A stretch of DNA of 64,000 bases, taken from positions 1,537,001 to 1,601,000 of the forward strand of contig NZ_CP145607.1 of assembly GCF_036884275.1 (NCBI RefSeq), in the 5' to 3' direction. Below the pieces are notes generated by a model. The model did not search any database and was not told the DNA's origin. It saw nothing but the letters and a program-made list of their open reading frames with translations. Source of the DNA: Sphingomonas kaistensis (GTDB taxonomy: Bacteria; Pseudomonadota; Alphaproteobacteria; Sphingomonadales; Sphingomonadaceae). Numbering within the stretch: position 1 is the first letter of the stretch; each line of letters starts with the position of its first letter. Shown one piece after another: positions 45,923 through 55,800 of this stretch. The translations under genes were made by a program, and so were the position numbers.

Positions 45923-46819
45923 ATGCGGCTCGACGGACCAGGCAGTTCGAATTTCGAGGATCGTACCGGCCAGGGCGGCGGGTCCATCCTGGGCGGTGGC
46001 GGAGGCATTCTCGGCCTGCTGGTGCCGCTGATCCTCAGCCGTTTCGGCATCGTCGGCCTGCTGATCCTTGCGCTCGGCTATTGCGCGCTGGGCGGCCTGG
46101 GCGGCGGCGGCATTCTGGGCGGCGGAGGCGGAAGCCCGACCGTCCAGCAGGGCGACCGCAACGCGAAGTCGACGCTTCCGGCGCAGACCCAGAATTTTCT
46201 GACCGGCGTGCTGGGCTCGACCGAGCGCGTGTGGACCCAGATCTTCACGGCAGCTGGACAGCAATATAAACCGACGACGCTGGTTGCCTACACTGGCGGC
46301 ACGCAGACGGCTTGTGGCGCTGGCCGGGCAGCCTACGGGCCGTTTTATTGTCCGGGCGACCAAAACGTCTACATCGATCCGAGCTTCTTCAACGAGCTTA
46401 CCCAAAAGTTCGGCGCACCGGGCGATTTCGCGCAGGCTTATGTCATCGCGCACGAGGTCGGGCACCATGTCCAGAACCTCGAGGGCACGCTCGACCGCGC
46501 CAGCCGGGCGCAGCGCGCGGCGGGCGAGGCGCAGGGCAATGCGATCCAGGTCGGTGTCGAATTGCAGGCCGATTGCTATGCCGGCGTGTGGGCCAAGAAT
46601 GCCCGCAATCCCGACGGCACGCCGGTGCTAGAGCAGGGCGATTTGGAAGAGGGCCTGACCGCCGCCGCCGCGATCGGCGACGACAAGCTGCAATCGCAGG
46701 CGGGCCAGTCGGTGCGCCCCGAAAGCTTCACCCACGGGTCGAGCCAGCAGCGCGTCGAGGCGCTGCGCCGTGGCTACAGCACCGGCAATCCGGCGAGCTG
46801 CAACTACAACCGGGTGTAA
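45923..46819 (+). CDS. ypfJ: Neutral zinc metallopeptidase (YpfJ-like)
   Basis: A 298-residue membrane-anchored protease-like protein. Gly-rich stretches and one hydrophobic segment ([20 protein letters not shown]) occupy residues 25-70. The zinc-binding motif is HEVGHH in [17 protein letters not shown] near residue 175, and [10 protein letters not shown] and [12 protein letters not shown] are family signatures. ATG 45923 has AGGGAGA upstream. The role in cells is unknown; the family is widespread. It is convergent with the oxidoreductase gene. Confidence 0.88.
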   Translation: MRLDGPGSSNFEDRTGQGGGSILGGGGGILGLLVPLILSRFGIVGLLILALGYCALGGLGGGGILGGGGGSPTVQQGDRNAKSTLPAQTQNFLTGVLGSTERVWTQIFTAAGQQYKPTTLVAYTGGTQTACGAGRAAYGPFYCPGDQNVYIDPSFFNELTQKFGAPGDFAQAYVIAHEVGHHVQNLEGTLDRASRAQRAAGEAQGNAIQVGVELQADCYAGVWAKNARNPDGTPVLEQGDLEEGLTAAAAIGDDKLQSQAGQSVRPESFTHGSSQQRVEALRRGYSTGNPASCNYNRV

Positions 46820-46826
46820 GGGATGT

Positions 46827-46846
46827 TCCCCCGGCGGACCGGGGGA
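46827..46846 (+). terminator. Terminator hairpin between convergent genes
   Basis: A perfect inverted repeat, CCCCCGG at 46828-46834 and CCGGGGG at 46839-46845, extended by T/A at 46827 and 46846, lies between the metallopeptidase and oxidoreductase genes. The loop is 4 nt. Confidence 0.65.
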
Positions 46847-46856
46847 GTTTCACGCC

Positions 46857-47849
46857 TCAGAGCTTGACCAGCATCTTGCCGGTGTTGGCGCCCGAGAACA
46901 GGCCGAGGAAGGCCTCGGGGGTCTTGTCGAGACCCTCGACCACCGTGTCGCGGCCCTTGACCGCGCCGCTTGCGATCCACGGACCCATCTCGGCGTAGAA
47001 CTCGCCGTTGCGGGGCAGGTAGTCGGTGTAGATGAAGCCCTTGAGGCTTAGCCGCATCGCGATCACGCGCATCAGGTAGCGCAGGCTGGTGGGGGCGCCG
47101 CTGTTATAGCCGTCGATCATGCCGCAGATGGCGAAGCGCGCGTCCTTGCGGGCCAGCGCCAGCGCGGCGTCGAGATGCTCGCCGCCGACATTGTCGAAGT
47201 AGACGTCGATGCCCTTGGGCGCGACTTCGCCAAGCGCCTTCACCAGCGGGACGCCGGCCTTATAGTCGATGCATTCGTCGGCCCCCAGCGACTTCACGAA
47301 CTCGACCTTGTCGGCCCCGCCGGCCGAGCCGATCACGGTCATGCCCTTGGCCTTGGCGATCTGCACCACCGCCGAGCCGACCGCGCCCGCCGCCGCCGAC
47401 ACGAACACGATGTCGCCGGCCTTGGCCTTTGCCGCGTCGAGGAGGCCCCAGTAAGCGGTGCCGCCGGTCAGCCCGAGGTTGCCGAGGAACGCTTGCGGTT
47501 CGACGCCGGGAATGGTCGGCAGCTTGTTCAGCGCTTGTGCCGGCACCACCGCTTCGTCGCGCCAGCCCATCATGTGCATGACGGTGTCGCCGGGCTGGAA
47601 GTCGGGCGAGCGGCTTTCCACCACTTCGCCGACCGCGCCGCCTTCGAGCGGCTCCCCGATCTGGAACGGCGGCACATAGCTCTTCACGTCGTTCATGCGC
47701 CCGCGCATGTAGGGATCGACCGACAGCCAGTGATTGCGCACCCGCACCATGCCCTCGCCAAGCTCGGGCAACGCCACGTCCTTGAACTCGAAATTGTCGG
47801 CTGTGGGAGTGCCGTTCGGGCGGCTCTTCAGGTGCCAGGCTTGGGGCAT
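46857..47849 (-). CDS. NADP-dependent oxidoreductase (CurA/leukotriene B4 dehydrogenase-like)
   Basis: A 330-residue zinc-free medium-chain reductase: WLSVDPYMRGRMND, the nucleotide-binding AAAGAVGSAVVQIAKAKG with SAGGADKVEFVKSLGADE, and VYFDNVGGEHLDAAL, as in CurA-type enone reductases and prostaglandin reductases. It reduces alpha,beta-unsaturated carbonyls with NADPH. The start at 47849 (MPQAWHLKSRPNG) is chosen by family alignment; 13 upstream codons are non-conserved. Confidence 0.88.
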   Translation of the reverse strand: MPQAWHLKSRPNGTPTADNFEFKDVALPELGEGMVRVRNHWLSVDPYMRGRMNDVKSYVPPFQIGEPLEGGAVGEVVESRSPDFQPGDTVMHMMGWRDEAVVPAQALNKLPTIPGVEPQAFLGNLGLTGGTAYWGLLDAAKAKAGDIVFVSAAAGAVGSAVVQIAKAKGMTVIGSAGGADKVEFVKSLGADECIDYKAGVPLVKALGEVAPKGIDVYFDNVGGEHLDAALALARKDARFAICGMIDGYNSGAPTSLRYLMRVIAMRLSLKGFIYTDYLPRNGEFYAEMGPWIASGAVKGRDTVVEGLDKTPEAFLGLFSGANTGKMLVKL

Positions 47850-47875
47850 GGGTCGGGTCCTCACTTGAAACGGAA

Positions 47876-47908
47876 AAGGCCCGAACACCGCTGGGGTGCC
47901 CGGGCCTT
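47876..47908 (-). terminator. Intrinsic terminator of the DUF2171-like gene
   Basis: Arms AAGGCCCG at 47876-47883 and CGGGCCTT at 47901-47908, reading on the minus strand as a GC hairpin followed by CCTTTTCC, 24 bp after the DUF2171-like gene stop. Confidence 0.75.
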
Positions 47909-47931
47909 CCCGTCAAGCTGCTGGGGACAGC

Positions 47932-49386
47932 TTACTTCTTGGTCGAGCGACCTGTGGTCGACGAGTCGTCGTCGTAGGTGCCCGAGAAGCTCTTATCGAG
48001 CATGTGGGGACCGTCGCTCGTGGTCCCGGTCGTCGAAGCGCCGGTGGTCGAGGTCGGGCTCATGGTCTGGCCGGTCGGCTGGTTGGTCGACGACTGAGTC
48101 TGACGATCGTCACGATCCGACCCGCTGCCGCCGAACAGGCCGCCAAGCATGCCACCGCCCTGCGAACGGCCGTGATCGTCCTCGCGCTCCTCGGTGAGGC
48201 GCGAACGGATCGAGTCCTTGGTGCCGGTCAGATAGACCTTGCCGTCCTCGACGCGGTCGAGCAGCGAGCAGGTGAAGCTGCGGTGCACGCCATGCGCTTC
48301 GGGATCGTTCTTGGTCAGGATGACCTTGTCGCCGCGGACCTTGTCGACCGTGCCGATGTGCTGGCCGCTTTCGTCCACCACTTCGGCATGCTCGCGGATG
48401 CTGGTCAGCATCTGCCGCTTGGTCTGCCGGGTCTGGCGGAAGCCCGAGAATTCGTTCTCGAACCGGTTCTGATGCTCGCGGCAATATTCGTCATAGTCGC
48501 GGTCCAGTTCCTCGATCTGGCGCTGACGCCACGAGGAATAATGCTGGTCGTGCGGGCTGCGCATCGACTGGCCGCCATAGCTCGACGAGCTGCTGCTGCT
48601 GCTGCCGAAGCCCGAGGTCCCGCCGCGGCTCGACGAACCCTGATCCTGATAGCGATCCTGGCTGCCATATTGCTGCTGGCCGTAGTTCTGGCTGCCGAGG
48701 CCAGAGCCCCCGCGCATTTCCTCGCTCGAGTTGCGGCCATAGTCGCCGGTCATCGGCCGATAACGATCGCCGCCCTGGCTCTGGTAGCCGCCGCCTTGGC
48801 GGTCCTGGCTGCCGCCACGGTCATTCCACGACGACTGCTGGCTGTCGCGATACGCGCTGCCGCCGGTCTGACCGTAGGTCGACGGAGTGTAGCGCGACGA
48901 GCTGCCGGTGTCGCGGTATTGGCTCTGCGACTGGCGGTCGTAATCGCCGCGTCCGAAGCCGCCGCTTTCACCGCCACCGCGACCATATTGGTTACGATAA
49001 TCGCCGTCGTCACGGCCGCGGCCGTAGCTGGTCGACTGGCCACCACCGAACAACGCGCCGCGGTCGCTATTGCCGAAGCGATCGTCCTCACGGTCGCGGC
49101 GCTGGCGGTCCTCGTCCTGGTCGTAAGAGCGCGGTTCGTAGCTGCTGCGATTGTAGCCGCCGCCGCGCTCGAACGCATTGGGGTCATAGGTGTTGGCGGC
49201 GCGGTTGTAGCCATGACCGGATTCGCGCCGGCTGCCACTGTCGTCGTCGCTGAAGAAATTCGACACGCTGTCGATCGCGCGATCGAAAAAGCCGCGATCT
49301 TCATTGTTGCCGCCGCTGCGATCGCCGCGCTGGCGGTCGTTACGGTAACCGCGGTTGTCGCGGTCGTCATACCGATCGTAAGCCAT
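47932..49386 (-). CDS. Low-complexity Gly/Ser/Asp/Arg-rich protein with DUF2171-like domain
   Basis: A 484-residue protein. Residues 1-270 are almost entirely disordered, rich in G, S, D, R, Q and Y (YDRYDDRDNRGYR). Residues about 275-325 carry PHDQHYSSWRQRQIEELDRD (SWFGD-type helix), and residues about 335-400 form a DUF2171-like barrel (MLTSIREHAEVVDESGQHIG, VDKVRGDKVILTKND). The tail is Thr/Ser-rich. This architecture is frequent in sphingomonads, where the beta domain often occurs in small stress-related proteins. Length is unusually large because of the disordered region. Function is unknown. It ends before a good terminator. Confidence 0.8.
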   Translation of the reverse strand: MAYDRYDDRDNRGYRNDRQRGDRSGGNNEDRGFFDRAIDSVSNFFSDDDSGSRRESGHGYNRAANTYDPNAFERGGGYNRSSYEPRSYDQDEDRQRRDREDDRFGNSDRGALFGGGQSTSYGRGRDDGDYRNQYGRGGGESGGFGRGDYDRQSQSQYRDTGSSSRYTPSTYGQTGGSAYRDSQQSSWNDRGGSQDRQGGGYQSQGGDRYRPMTGDYGRNSSEEMRGGSGLGSQNYGQQQYGSQDRYQDQGSSSRGGTSGFGSSSSSSSSYGGQSMRSPHDQHYSSWRQRQIEELDRDYDEYCREHQNRFENEFSGFRQTRQTKRQMLTSIREHAEVVDESGQHIGTVDKVRGDKVILTKNDPEAHGVHRSFTCSLLDRVEDGKVYLTGTKDSIRSRLTEEREDDHGRSQGGGMLGGLFGGSGSDRDDRQTQSSTNQPTGQTMSPTSTTGASTTGTTSDGPHMLDKSFSGTYDDDSSTTGRSTKK

Positions 49387-49586
49387 TTACTCTCCTCCAT
49401 TGAAGCATCCGCGGCCAAGGGGGCGCCGAGATGTTGAATGGTTAACGGTCAGGCTGGGGTAGGCGTTCCGGGCGTGAAGGCCAGAATGAGGCATCGAAAG
49501 GCCGAATCGATAGGGCTGGCGGCGACTGCGCGAAAAGCGCGTTGCACGGCGCGGAAAGCACGGCTAGAGGCGCTGGCAACCGGTGC

Positions 49587-49662
49587 GGGGCTGTAGCTCA
49601 GATGGGAGAGCGCTGCAATCGCACTGCAGAGGTCAGGGGTTCGATTCCCCTCAGCTCCACCA
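49587..49662 (+). tRNA. tRNA-Ala (CGC anticodon)
   Basis: A 76-nt cloverleaf: acceptor GGGGCTG/CAGCTCC, D-arm TAGCTCAGATGGGAGAGC, anticodon stem CTGCA/TGCAG with loop ATCGCAC, so anticodon CGC (Ala), T-arm GGGGTTCGATTCCCC and encoded CCA. Confidence 0.93.
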
Positions 49663-49977
49663 TCCGCACCGGTTAGACTTCAAGCATTTCGATGGTTCCC
49701 CAGCGGCGCGGCCTTTGTTGCCAGCCCGTTTCCTCATCGCGCTGATATCGCAGGCAACTTTGCGTCCGGTTGGCTGACGCTTTCATGCGCCGCCGTATCG
49801 TTCAAGGCCGATCGCTCGGAAGCGGAACGGGTCAGGCTTCGCAGTTATGCCGGTGGTAAGAAGCGGACGTTAAGGGCTCTGACGAGAAAATTCGCTTTCA
49901 GACCATGATCCCAGCTGAAGCAACGCTTGAGTTCAATTTCTGCATTGTCCAGAAAGTTGCGCCTGGGGGAAAGTAAT
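49663..49977 (+). other. Intergenic region between tRNA-Ala and hscC
   Basis: About 315 bp. I see no credible gene, RNA or operator. The tRNA-Ala 3' end could serve as an integration target, but I find no direct repeat of it nearby. Confidence 0.4.
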
Positions 49978-51495
49978 TTGCGTATCGGTATCGATCTTGG
50001 AACCACGAATAGCCTCGTCGCGGCATTCGTCGATGGTCAGCCTGCGTTGATACCCAATGCGCTTGGCGAATTACTGACACCGTCTGCCGTCTCGATCGAC
50101 GACGATGGCAATGTCACCGTGGGAAGGGCCGCGCTGGATCGGCAGCTCAGCCATCCGCTGACCACCGCGACGACGTTCAAGCGTTCCATGGGTACCGCTC
50201 ATCGCCGAAAATTGGGACGCAGGGAATTCGCGCCGGAGGAATTGTCGGCGCTGGTTCTGCAATCATTGAAGCGGGATGCCGAGGCCTATCTCCAAACCGC
50301 CGTCACCAGCGCGGTCGTCACTGTCCCGGCTTATTTCAACGATCGCCAGCGCAAGGCGACGCGGCGTGCCGGCGAACTGGCCGGCCTTCCGATCGATCGA
50401 TTGATCAACGAGCCGACCGCCGCGGCGCTCGCCTTTGGGATCAGCGACCGGGAAGATCACGAACCGTTCCTCGTCTTCGATCTCGGCGGCGGGACCTTCG
50501 ACGTCTCAATTGTCGAAATATACGATGGGATCATCGAGGTACGCGCGTCCGCCGGCGACAATCGTCTGGGCGGCGAAGACTTCAACGAGGCGCTGGTAAG
50601 CCTCGCACAGCCACGGCTCAGTATCGACAGCAAGCGGATCGATCCCGAAATCCTTCGCACGCGGCTTCTCGCCGCTGCCGAAAGCTGCCGGCGTCAGCTT
50701 ACCCATCAGGACAGCGGAGAGTTCGCGCTGACCGTCGGGGAAGAACGGTTCGCGATCACGATCGGGACGGATGAGTTCGAAGCCCAGGTCGCGGGTCTCG
50801 TCACGCGTCTGCGCGAGCCGGTGCTTCGCGCGCTGCGCGACAGCCGCATTCGGGCCAACGAATTGAGCGACGTCGTGCTGGTCGGTGGCGCAACCCGGAT
50901 GCCGGTGGTGCGCAAGGCGATCACCCGGCTGTTCGGCCGCTTCCCCAATCACCGTGTGCATCCGGACGAGGCGGTGGCACGGGGTGCCGCGGTGCAAGTC
51001 GGCCTGATGGACCGCGACGTTCACCTCGAGGAGGTGCGGATGACCGACATCTGCCCGTTCTCGCTCGGGGTCGAGGTCGGCAATTTCGACCAGAGGGGGG
51101 TGCTGATCGGAGGACAATTCTCGCCGATCATCCGCTTCAGCTACGATCTTTCCGGATTGCTGGAGGTCGATACCTTCATTCCGGCCACGGGGGAGAGGGC
51201 CAATCTCGTCATTGTCGATGAGGAAGGGGCGATGCCGGCGGGCGAGATCGAAAAGCGTCGTACGGCCCTGGCTGCGCTCAAGGTGCATCCCCGTGAAGAG
51301 GCCGCGAACGTCGCCCTGCTGGCCCGGGCGGAGCGAGCTTATGAAGATCATCTCGGGGCCGAGCGCGAGCAGCTTGGGCTGATGATCCAGCAGTTCCGCT
51401 CCACCGTTGAATCCCAGGATCCCCGCGCCATCGACGAAGCGCGCGGTCACTTCGGAGCCGCGCTCGATCAATTGGAAGCGGAACGCTTTCTGTGA
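49978..51495 (+). CDS. hscC: HscC-type Hsp70 chaperone
   Basis: A 505-residue Hsp70 homologue. The ATPase domain has [14 protein letters not shown] at the N-terminus, [13 protein letters not shown] near residue 165 and [12 protein letters not shown] near 300; [12 protein letters not shown] is the connecting motif. The substrate-binding beta domain is short (about 350-420), followed by a short helical region, so it is smaller than DnaK (about 638 residues) and similar to HscC. TTG 49978 (RIGIDLGTT) has GGGGGAAAG upstream and is preferred to the longer frame at 49927. It is coupled by GTGA overlap to a J-domain-like gene, the same neighbourhood logic as E. coli hscC with djlB/djlC. Confidence 0.85.
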   Translation: MRIGIDLGTTNSLVAAFVDGQPALIPNALGELLTPSAVSIDDDGNVTVGRAALDRQLSHPLTTATTFKRSMGTAHRRKLGRREFAPEELSALVLQSLKRDAEAYLQTAVTSAVVTVPAYFNDRQRKATRRAGELAGLPIDRLINEPTAAALAFGISDREDHEPFLVFDLGGGTFDVSIVEIYDGIIEVRASAGDNRLGGEDFNEALVSLAQPRLSIDSKRIDPEILRTRLLAAAESCRRQLTHQDSGEFALTVGEERFAITIGTDEFEAQVAGLVTRLREPVLRALRDSRIRANELSDVVLVGGATRMPVVRKAITRLFGRFPNHRVHPDEAVARGAAVQVGLMDRDVHLEEVRMTDICPFSLGVEVGNFDQRGVLIGGQFSPIIRFSYDLSGLLEVDTFIPATGERANLVIVDEEGAMPAGEIEKRRTALAALKVHPREEAANVALLARAERAYEDHLGAEREQLGLMIQQFRSTVESQDPRAIDEARGHFGAALDQLEAERFL

Positions 51496-53090
51496 GGGTT
51501 CCGGATTGCTTCCAGACCCTCGGGATCGATCCCGTCGCCGATCGCAAGACGATTCGCCAGGCCTATGCCGCCCGGTTAAAGGCGATGGATATCGAGGCCA
51601 ATCCGGACGATTATGCCAGGCTTCGCGATGCCCGTGACGCCGCGCTTCGCTATGCCGAAGGCGCGGCCGTCGCCGATATCGAAGCGCTGCATTCGCTTCA
51701 CGACTTCCCCGTCGATACGCAGCTCGAAGCCTCGCCAACGCCCGATACCGATGCGGATAGTGCCGCCCATCTAGCGGCTGACGGCGATGCGATGGACGCA
51801 GGCGAAGCCGAGGCGCTGCGCGACGAATTGGCGCGGGACACGAACCTGATCGCCGGCATCCTCGACACCGCGCATCAGGAGGAGCGCTGGCTGCGAGAGG
51901 ACGAGCATCACGAGATCGCACGGACGTGGGACCATTTCGTCGCCAATCCGCTGCTCGAGCATGTCGGGCTTCTGGCGCAGGGCTCCGATATCTTTGCCGA
52001 GATGCTGGCCTACAACCTGCCGCAATCGGACCTGCTGATCGAACCGGCAGCTCTCTTTTTCGGCTGGACGAAAGCGGATGAGCTTGCCGCCAATCCTGCC
52101 CTGGCCAGCGTCCTCGACCGCCGCCGTGACCTTGGCTTCGCCCGTCAGCTCGATCAGCCCTCGCATCCTCTTCATCGCGCCTGGAAGGAACTGCGCAAGC
52201 CCGCCAACGATCGCAGTTCGCGCGGTTGGCTGGTCAGCACGGCCAAGGTCCAGGAGTTGCTGACCCTTGTTCGCACCCGACATCCCACCCTCGAATACAG
52301 CATGGACAGCTGGCGCGTCGGGCTTTGGGATCGGAAGGGCGCTGGCAGCCGCCGCACCATCTTTTTTGCCGTCTGGTTCGTACTGCTAATCGCGCATTTG
52401 AGCTTGCGCTATCTTCAGACCGATCCCGCTCCCACGGCGAGCGCATCGGGACGGGTGGTCACCACCCAGCCACTCCGCAGCAGCGAGGAGGAGTGGCGGA
52501 CGCTCGCAAGCGATCTTGGCCTCGAGGAGGATCCGGCCGGCGTTCGGGACCGCAATCCTGCGCTCTACGCCTGGTTCGAACGCGACTGGGCCAACGCCGC
52601 CGCGCAAGGGCGCACGCTGGATACCTATCGCGCGGGAATCCGCAACGCGGTTTACCTGATGGCACACGCGCAGTGGCCGAACGCACCAATCTCGCTGTTG
52701 CGGGAGCGGGCCGAACTCGATCGCGCAACATTCACCCGCCTTGCCAGCACCCCCGATCTTTGCGCCGAATTCACGGATGGAAAGATGGAGGCCGCAGGCA
52801 GCGAGTATTCGCGTGCCTACGAAAGGCTGACGGTGAAGCTCATCGACAAGGCCGATCCCGCCGCGCCCCTTCCGGAAGCGGGCGGGACGTTCAATTACAC
52901 TATTCCCGGCGAGGTGGTCGAACTTGCCGCCAAGCGCGCGCGGCTGGAGCCACAAGTCTTTCTCGCCGCCTTGGACGACAAAGGAGCCACAAAAACAGGT
53001 TGCGCGGCCCGGGCCTCGTTGTTCGACGCCATGCTGGCAGCGCCTTCGAAGGTTTCGGCAAAGGTGCTGCGTGATCGGTACGGTGGTTGA
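51492..53090 (+). CDS. J-domain-like membrane protein coupled to hscC
   Basis: A 532-residue protein. Residues 1-60 read like a J-domain ([19 protein letters not shown] then [20 protein letters not shown]), but the HPD tripeptide between helices II and III is not present; the corresponding segment has MDIEANPD, as in the divergent DjlB/DjlC proteins that pair with HscC. One membrane segment lies near residues 286-306 ([19 protein letters not shown]), and the C-terminal half has no recognised family. The GTG 51492 start overlaps the hscC stop, so the two products are made together and likely act together in protein quality control at the membrane. Confidence 0.75.
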   Translation: MRVPDCFQTLGIDPVADRKTIRQAYAARLKAMDIEANPDDYARLRDARDAALRYAEGAAVADIEALHSLHDFPVDTQLEASPTPDTDADSAAHLAADGDAMDAGEAEALRDELARDTNLIAGILDTAHQEERWLREDEHHEIARTWDHFVANPLLEHVGLLAQGSDIFAEMLAYNLPQSDLLIEPAALFFGWTKADELAANPALASVLDRRRDLGFARQLDQPSHPLHRAWKELRKPANDRSSRGWLVSTAKVQELLTLVRTRHPTLEYSMDSWRVGLWDRKGAGSRRTIFFAVWFVLLIAHLSLRYLQTDPAPTASASGRVVTTQPLRSSEEEWRTLASDLGLEEDPAGVRDRNPALYAWFERDWANAAAQGRTLDTYRAGIRNAVYLMAHAQWPNAPISLLRERAELDRATFTRLASTPDLCAEFTDGKMEAAGSEYSRAYERLTVKLIDKADPAAPLPEAGGTFNYTIPGEVVELAAKRARLEPQVFLAALDDKGATKTGCAARASLFDAMLAAPSKVSAKVLRDRYGG

Positions 53091-53228
53091 GGCGCGGTGC
53101 TAACTTGCCGAAATCGGCGCCTAAGTGAGAGTGATATTGTTTATCCTCAAAATTAAATTGATAAGTTAACCTCAAAACAGATGGGATAAATTTAAATCGC
53201 ATCCCTACAACCAAGCTGAAAGTTCGAC

Positions 53229-54305
53229 ATGCCGCGTCCAGGTGCAATGGAAATGCTGAACCTGGCCCGCGTCATCGCCACAGGCCGATTGATGCATCAT
53301 GCGGGTGAAACCCGCAGTTTTACCGGACGTGCGCAGGCCCGCTTGGCCCAAATGATGGGTGTCGAGCAGGCCCTTCTGGTAAATAGTGGGACCAGCGCAC
53401 TTATCGTTGCGCTGAAAGCTGCCGGAATTGGCCCGGGGGACGAGGTTCTCGTCCCGGCCTACACGTGGGTTTCGACCGCAAGCGCTCCTCTTTTCCTCGG
53501 CGCCATCCCAATCCTGGTCGATATTGACGAGAGCCTCACGATGGACCCGGCCGATCTTGAGCGAAAGATAACCCCGTTCAGCAAGGCTATCATTCCGGTG
53601 CACATGCTGAATCTGGTATGCGACATGGATAGCATCATGGCGATTGCGACCCGCCATGGACTGGCCGTGATCGAGGATGCCTGCCAAGCCGTCGGTGTCA
53701 CCTACAAGGGACGGCGGGCCGGGTCGATTGGGCACTTGGGTGCATTCAGCTTCAATCACTACAAGAATGTCACTTCGGGTGAAGGTGGAGCAGTCATCAC
53801 CAACGACGGCCATCTCATGCGAAGAGCCGAAGTCTACCATGATATTGGCACCTTCAGCGCCGACTATTCGGTGCAGGACTGGGATTTTGTCGGTTGTAAC
53901 CAGCGTGTCTCGGAACTGACCAGCGCGGTACTGCTGGCGCAATTCGGTCGACTCGACAAAGATCTTCAAAACCGACGTCGACGACGCGCGCGAAATATCG
54001 ATCGCTTGTTGCCGTTGTCAGGAGCAAAAGTCTCCCCCCACCACGATCCCGATGCTGCGGTCGGTTTAACCCTGACCTTCGAGAATTCACAGGATGCAAA
54101 GGAGTTTGCGGCACAGCATTCGGCTGTGACGAGGATCGGAGACATCAAGCGCCATGACTATGTGAGTTGGCTTCCAGTATTGCAGCATTGCGGCGCGGAT
54201 CCTCGAACCAATCCCCTCCTCTCTGCCCAACGGAAAGTTACATATTCGGCGGATATGTGCGCCAGAACCATTGATATACTTTCAAGGACTTGCCTGGTTG
54301 CGTAA
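53229..54305 (+). CDS. DegT/DnrJ/EryC1-family aminotransferase
   Basis: A 358-residue PLP-dependent enzyme. Family marks are NSGTSALIVALKAAGIGPGD near residue 52, PVHMLNLVCDMDSIMAIA, VIEDACQAVGVTYKG, the PLP lysine K179 in FNHYKNVTSGEGGAVI, and NQRVSELTSAVLLAQ. Such enzymes add amino groups to keto-sugars, or act on inositol-type or other alicyclic substrates. The gene and its partner are less GC-rich than neighbours and follow an AT-rich 138-bp gap. The next gene encodes a GMC-type oxidoreductase and overlaps it, so the pair probably oxidises an alcohol and aminates the product. Confidence 0.82.
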   Translation: MPRPGAMEMLNLARVIATGRLMHHAGETRSFTGRAQARLAQMMGVEQALLVNSGTSALIVALKAAGIGPGDEVLVPAYTWVSTASAPLFLGAIPILVDIDESLTMDPADLERKITPFSKAIIPVHMLNLVCDMDSIMAIATRHGLAVIEDACQAVGVTYKGRRAGSIGHLGAFSFNHYKNVTSGEGGAVITNDGHLMRRAEVYHDIGTFSADYSVQDWDFVGCNQRVSELTSAVLLAQFGRLDKDLQNRRRRRARNIDRLLPLSGAKVSPHHDPDAAVGLTLTFENSQDAKEFAAQHSAVTRIGDIKRHDYVSWLPVLQHCGADPRTNPLLSAQRKVTYSADMCARTIDILSRTCLVA

Positions 54306-55728
54306 GGACGAGACGAAACCGTCTCCACCGTATGTTTTCTCCGGTAGAGTCAGGCCGCAGATCGCCATTATTGGATCGGGACTGGCGGGGGAGGCGTTGG
54401 CTGCACGGCTGTCGTCCTTCTGCGAAGTCACTGTTTTCGAACGTGGCAGCACGCGCGGCCTATATTCACCGCACGTCGTCTCCTCCGGCCGATCTTTAGG
54501 GCTCCATTCGACCGTCAACTATGGCCTTGGCGGCACCACCGCACTCTGGCGTGGCTGCCTGCTCGACATGGAGGCAGATGAATTTGGCGCACTCTGGCCA
54601 GACATCGTCAAAAAGGAACTGCCGCGGTCATACCTCGAGTTCGTGACCCATCTCGCTGGAGAGCGATGCGGCGGACTATGGTCTCGCCGGAAGGAATGGG
54701 ATTCTAGCTTAGGCGATATCCTCGAAAGATCACTGCTCGTTCCAGCGAGAAGCCCACGCCTTGCCAAATCGTCGACGTGGCGCTCCGTCTCCGTCCGGAC
54801 CAATTGCGTTGTAGATCGGGTGGAGGAGAAGGGATCAGGCGTCGTCGTGGTTTTTCGTGATGGAGCGAATTGGCAGCAGCAATTCTTCGACCTTGCCATC
54901 GTTTGTGCGGGAGCACTGAATACTCCCGGGATACTAAGAAGAAGCGGTATTTTCTCTCCCCTCGTTGGGAGTAATTTGACGGATCACCCCATGGGTCTTG
55001 TCGCTAAATTGGAAGTCGGCAACCCGATGCGGGTCAATGCACAGCTTGCCCGGCCCGACGGGCTTCGAACAATCATCAAAATTAAGGATGAAGCAACCAG
55101 CTTGTGGGCTTCATTTCAGCTTTGCCCAACGCACGATACATCCTTTGCCGAGGAGCATTACCTCAGCAATGCCAATGGAGGCGGCGGGCGTATGTTTTCC
55201 GCATTGGAGCTCTACGAAAAGGTCAAGAACCAAAGCTACCGCGAAATGTGGAAGAATAGGGCGCTTGGTCGAAAGTGCGTCGGCCGCTTCGCCTATGTCC
55301 TCGCGACGCTCGAACAAGAGCCGAATGAAGATGATACGGTTCGCAATGATTCCTCCGGCCGACTTATTTTATCGTGGACGATTGCAGAAGCCGGCGTAGC
55401 GGCTCTCACCCGCTCGTTGCAAAAGCTAGCAGCCTCCTTTGAGGCCGAGCTGCACCTGCCCCCCGACGGAATATCGTCTCGTCTATGGTCGGGCGCGCAT
55501 CATGCCAGCACCTGTCGCATCTCGCTGAACGGAGACACAGGGGTCGTGGACAGTAATCTTCGAGTGCATCAGCGGCAGCGCGTATACGCTTGCGATGCGT
55601 CGGTCCTGCCTTCTACCGGCGCCTCTCACACCGGCCTTGCCATTGGTTCGCTCGCGATGAGGTTGGCAGACCACCTGCAACTCTGTTTGTCAGACAAGGC
55701 GACGGTCAGAGTGACGGAGAAAGCCTGA
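54298..55728 (+). CDS. GMC-type FAD-dependent oxidoreductase
   Basis: A 476-residue flavoprotein. The FAD-binding Rossmann start is QIAIIGSGLAGEALAARL and the C-terminal GMC segment is VYACDASVLPSTGASHTGLAIG, with HHASTCRIS carrying a likely catalytic His. Shorter than typical glucose-methanol-choline oxidoreductases of 530-plus residues. TTG 54298 follows AAGGA at 54284-54288; TTG 54271 would add nine codons. In both cases it overlaps the end of the aminotransferase gene. Probably generates a ketone for that aminotransferase, but this is an inference from gene overlap. Confidence 0.75.
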   Translation: MRKDETKPSPPYVFSGRVRPQIAIIGSGLAGEALAARLSSFCEVTVFERGSTRGLYSPHVVSSGRSLGLHSTVNYGLGGTTALWRGCLLDMEADEFGALWPDIVKKELPRSYLEFVTHLAGERCGGLWSRRKEWDSSLGDILERSLLVPARSPRLAKSSTWRSVSVRTNCVVDRVEEKGSGVVVVFRDGANWQQQFFDLAIVCAGALNTPGILRRSGIFSPLVGSNLTDHPMGLVAKLEVGNPMRVNAQLARPDGLRTIIKIKDEATSLWASFQLCPTHDTSFAEEHYLSNANGGGGRMFSALELYEKVKNQSYREMWKNRALGRKCVGRFAYVLATLEQEPNEDDTVRNDSSGRLILSWTIAEAGVAALTRSLQKLAASFEAELHLPPDGISSRLWSGAHHASTCRISLNGDTGVVDSNLRVHQRQRVYACDASVLPSTGASHTGLAIGSLAMRLADHLQLCLSDKATVRVTEKA

Positions 55729-55800
55729 AACCCGGCTACATCATGTTTCAGTCAGACCGCTCGCACGGCTACTCAGCGGATTGTGCGCCCGTCGCGAATC

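Noticed and set aside
47896..49437. 513-codon plus-strand frame rich in Ala/Val, resembling a membrane protein
   Set aside because: It is the complement of the Gly/Ser/Arg-rich low-complexity gene; hydrophobicity is a by-product of the complementary codons.
54271..54297. Longer start of the GMC oxidoreductase at TTG 54271
   Set aside because: No ribosome site precedes it, while TTG 54298 follows AAGGA at normal spacing; either way the gene overlaps the aminotransferase.
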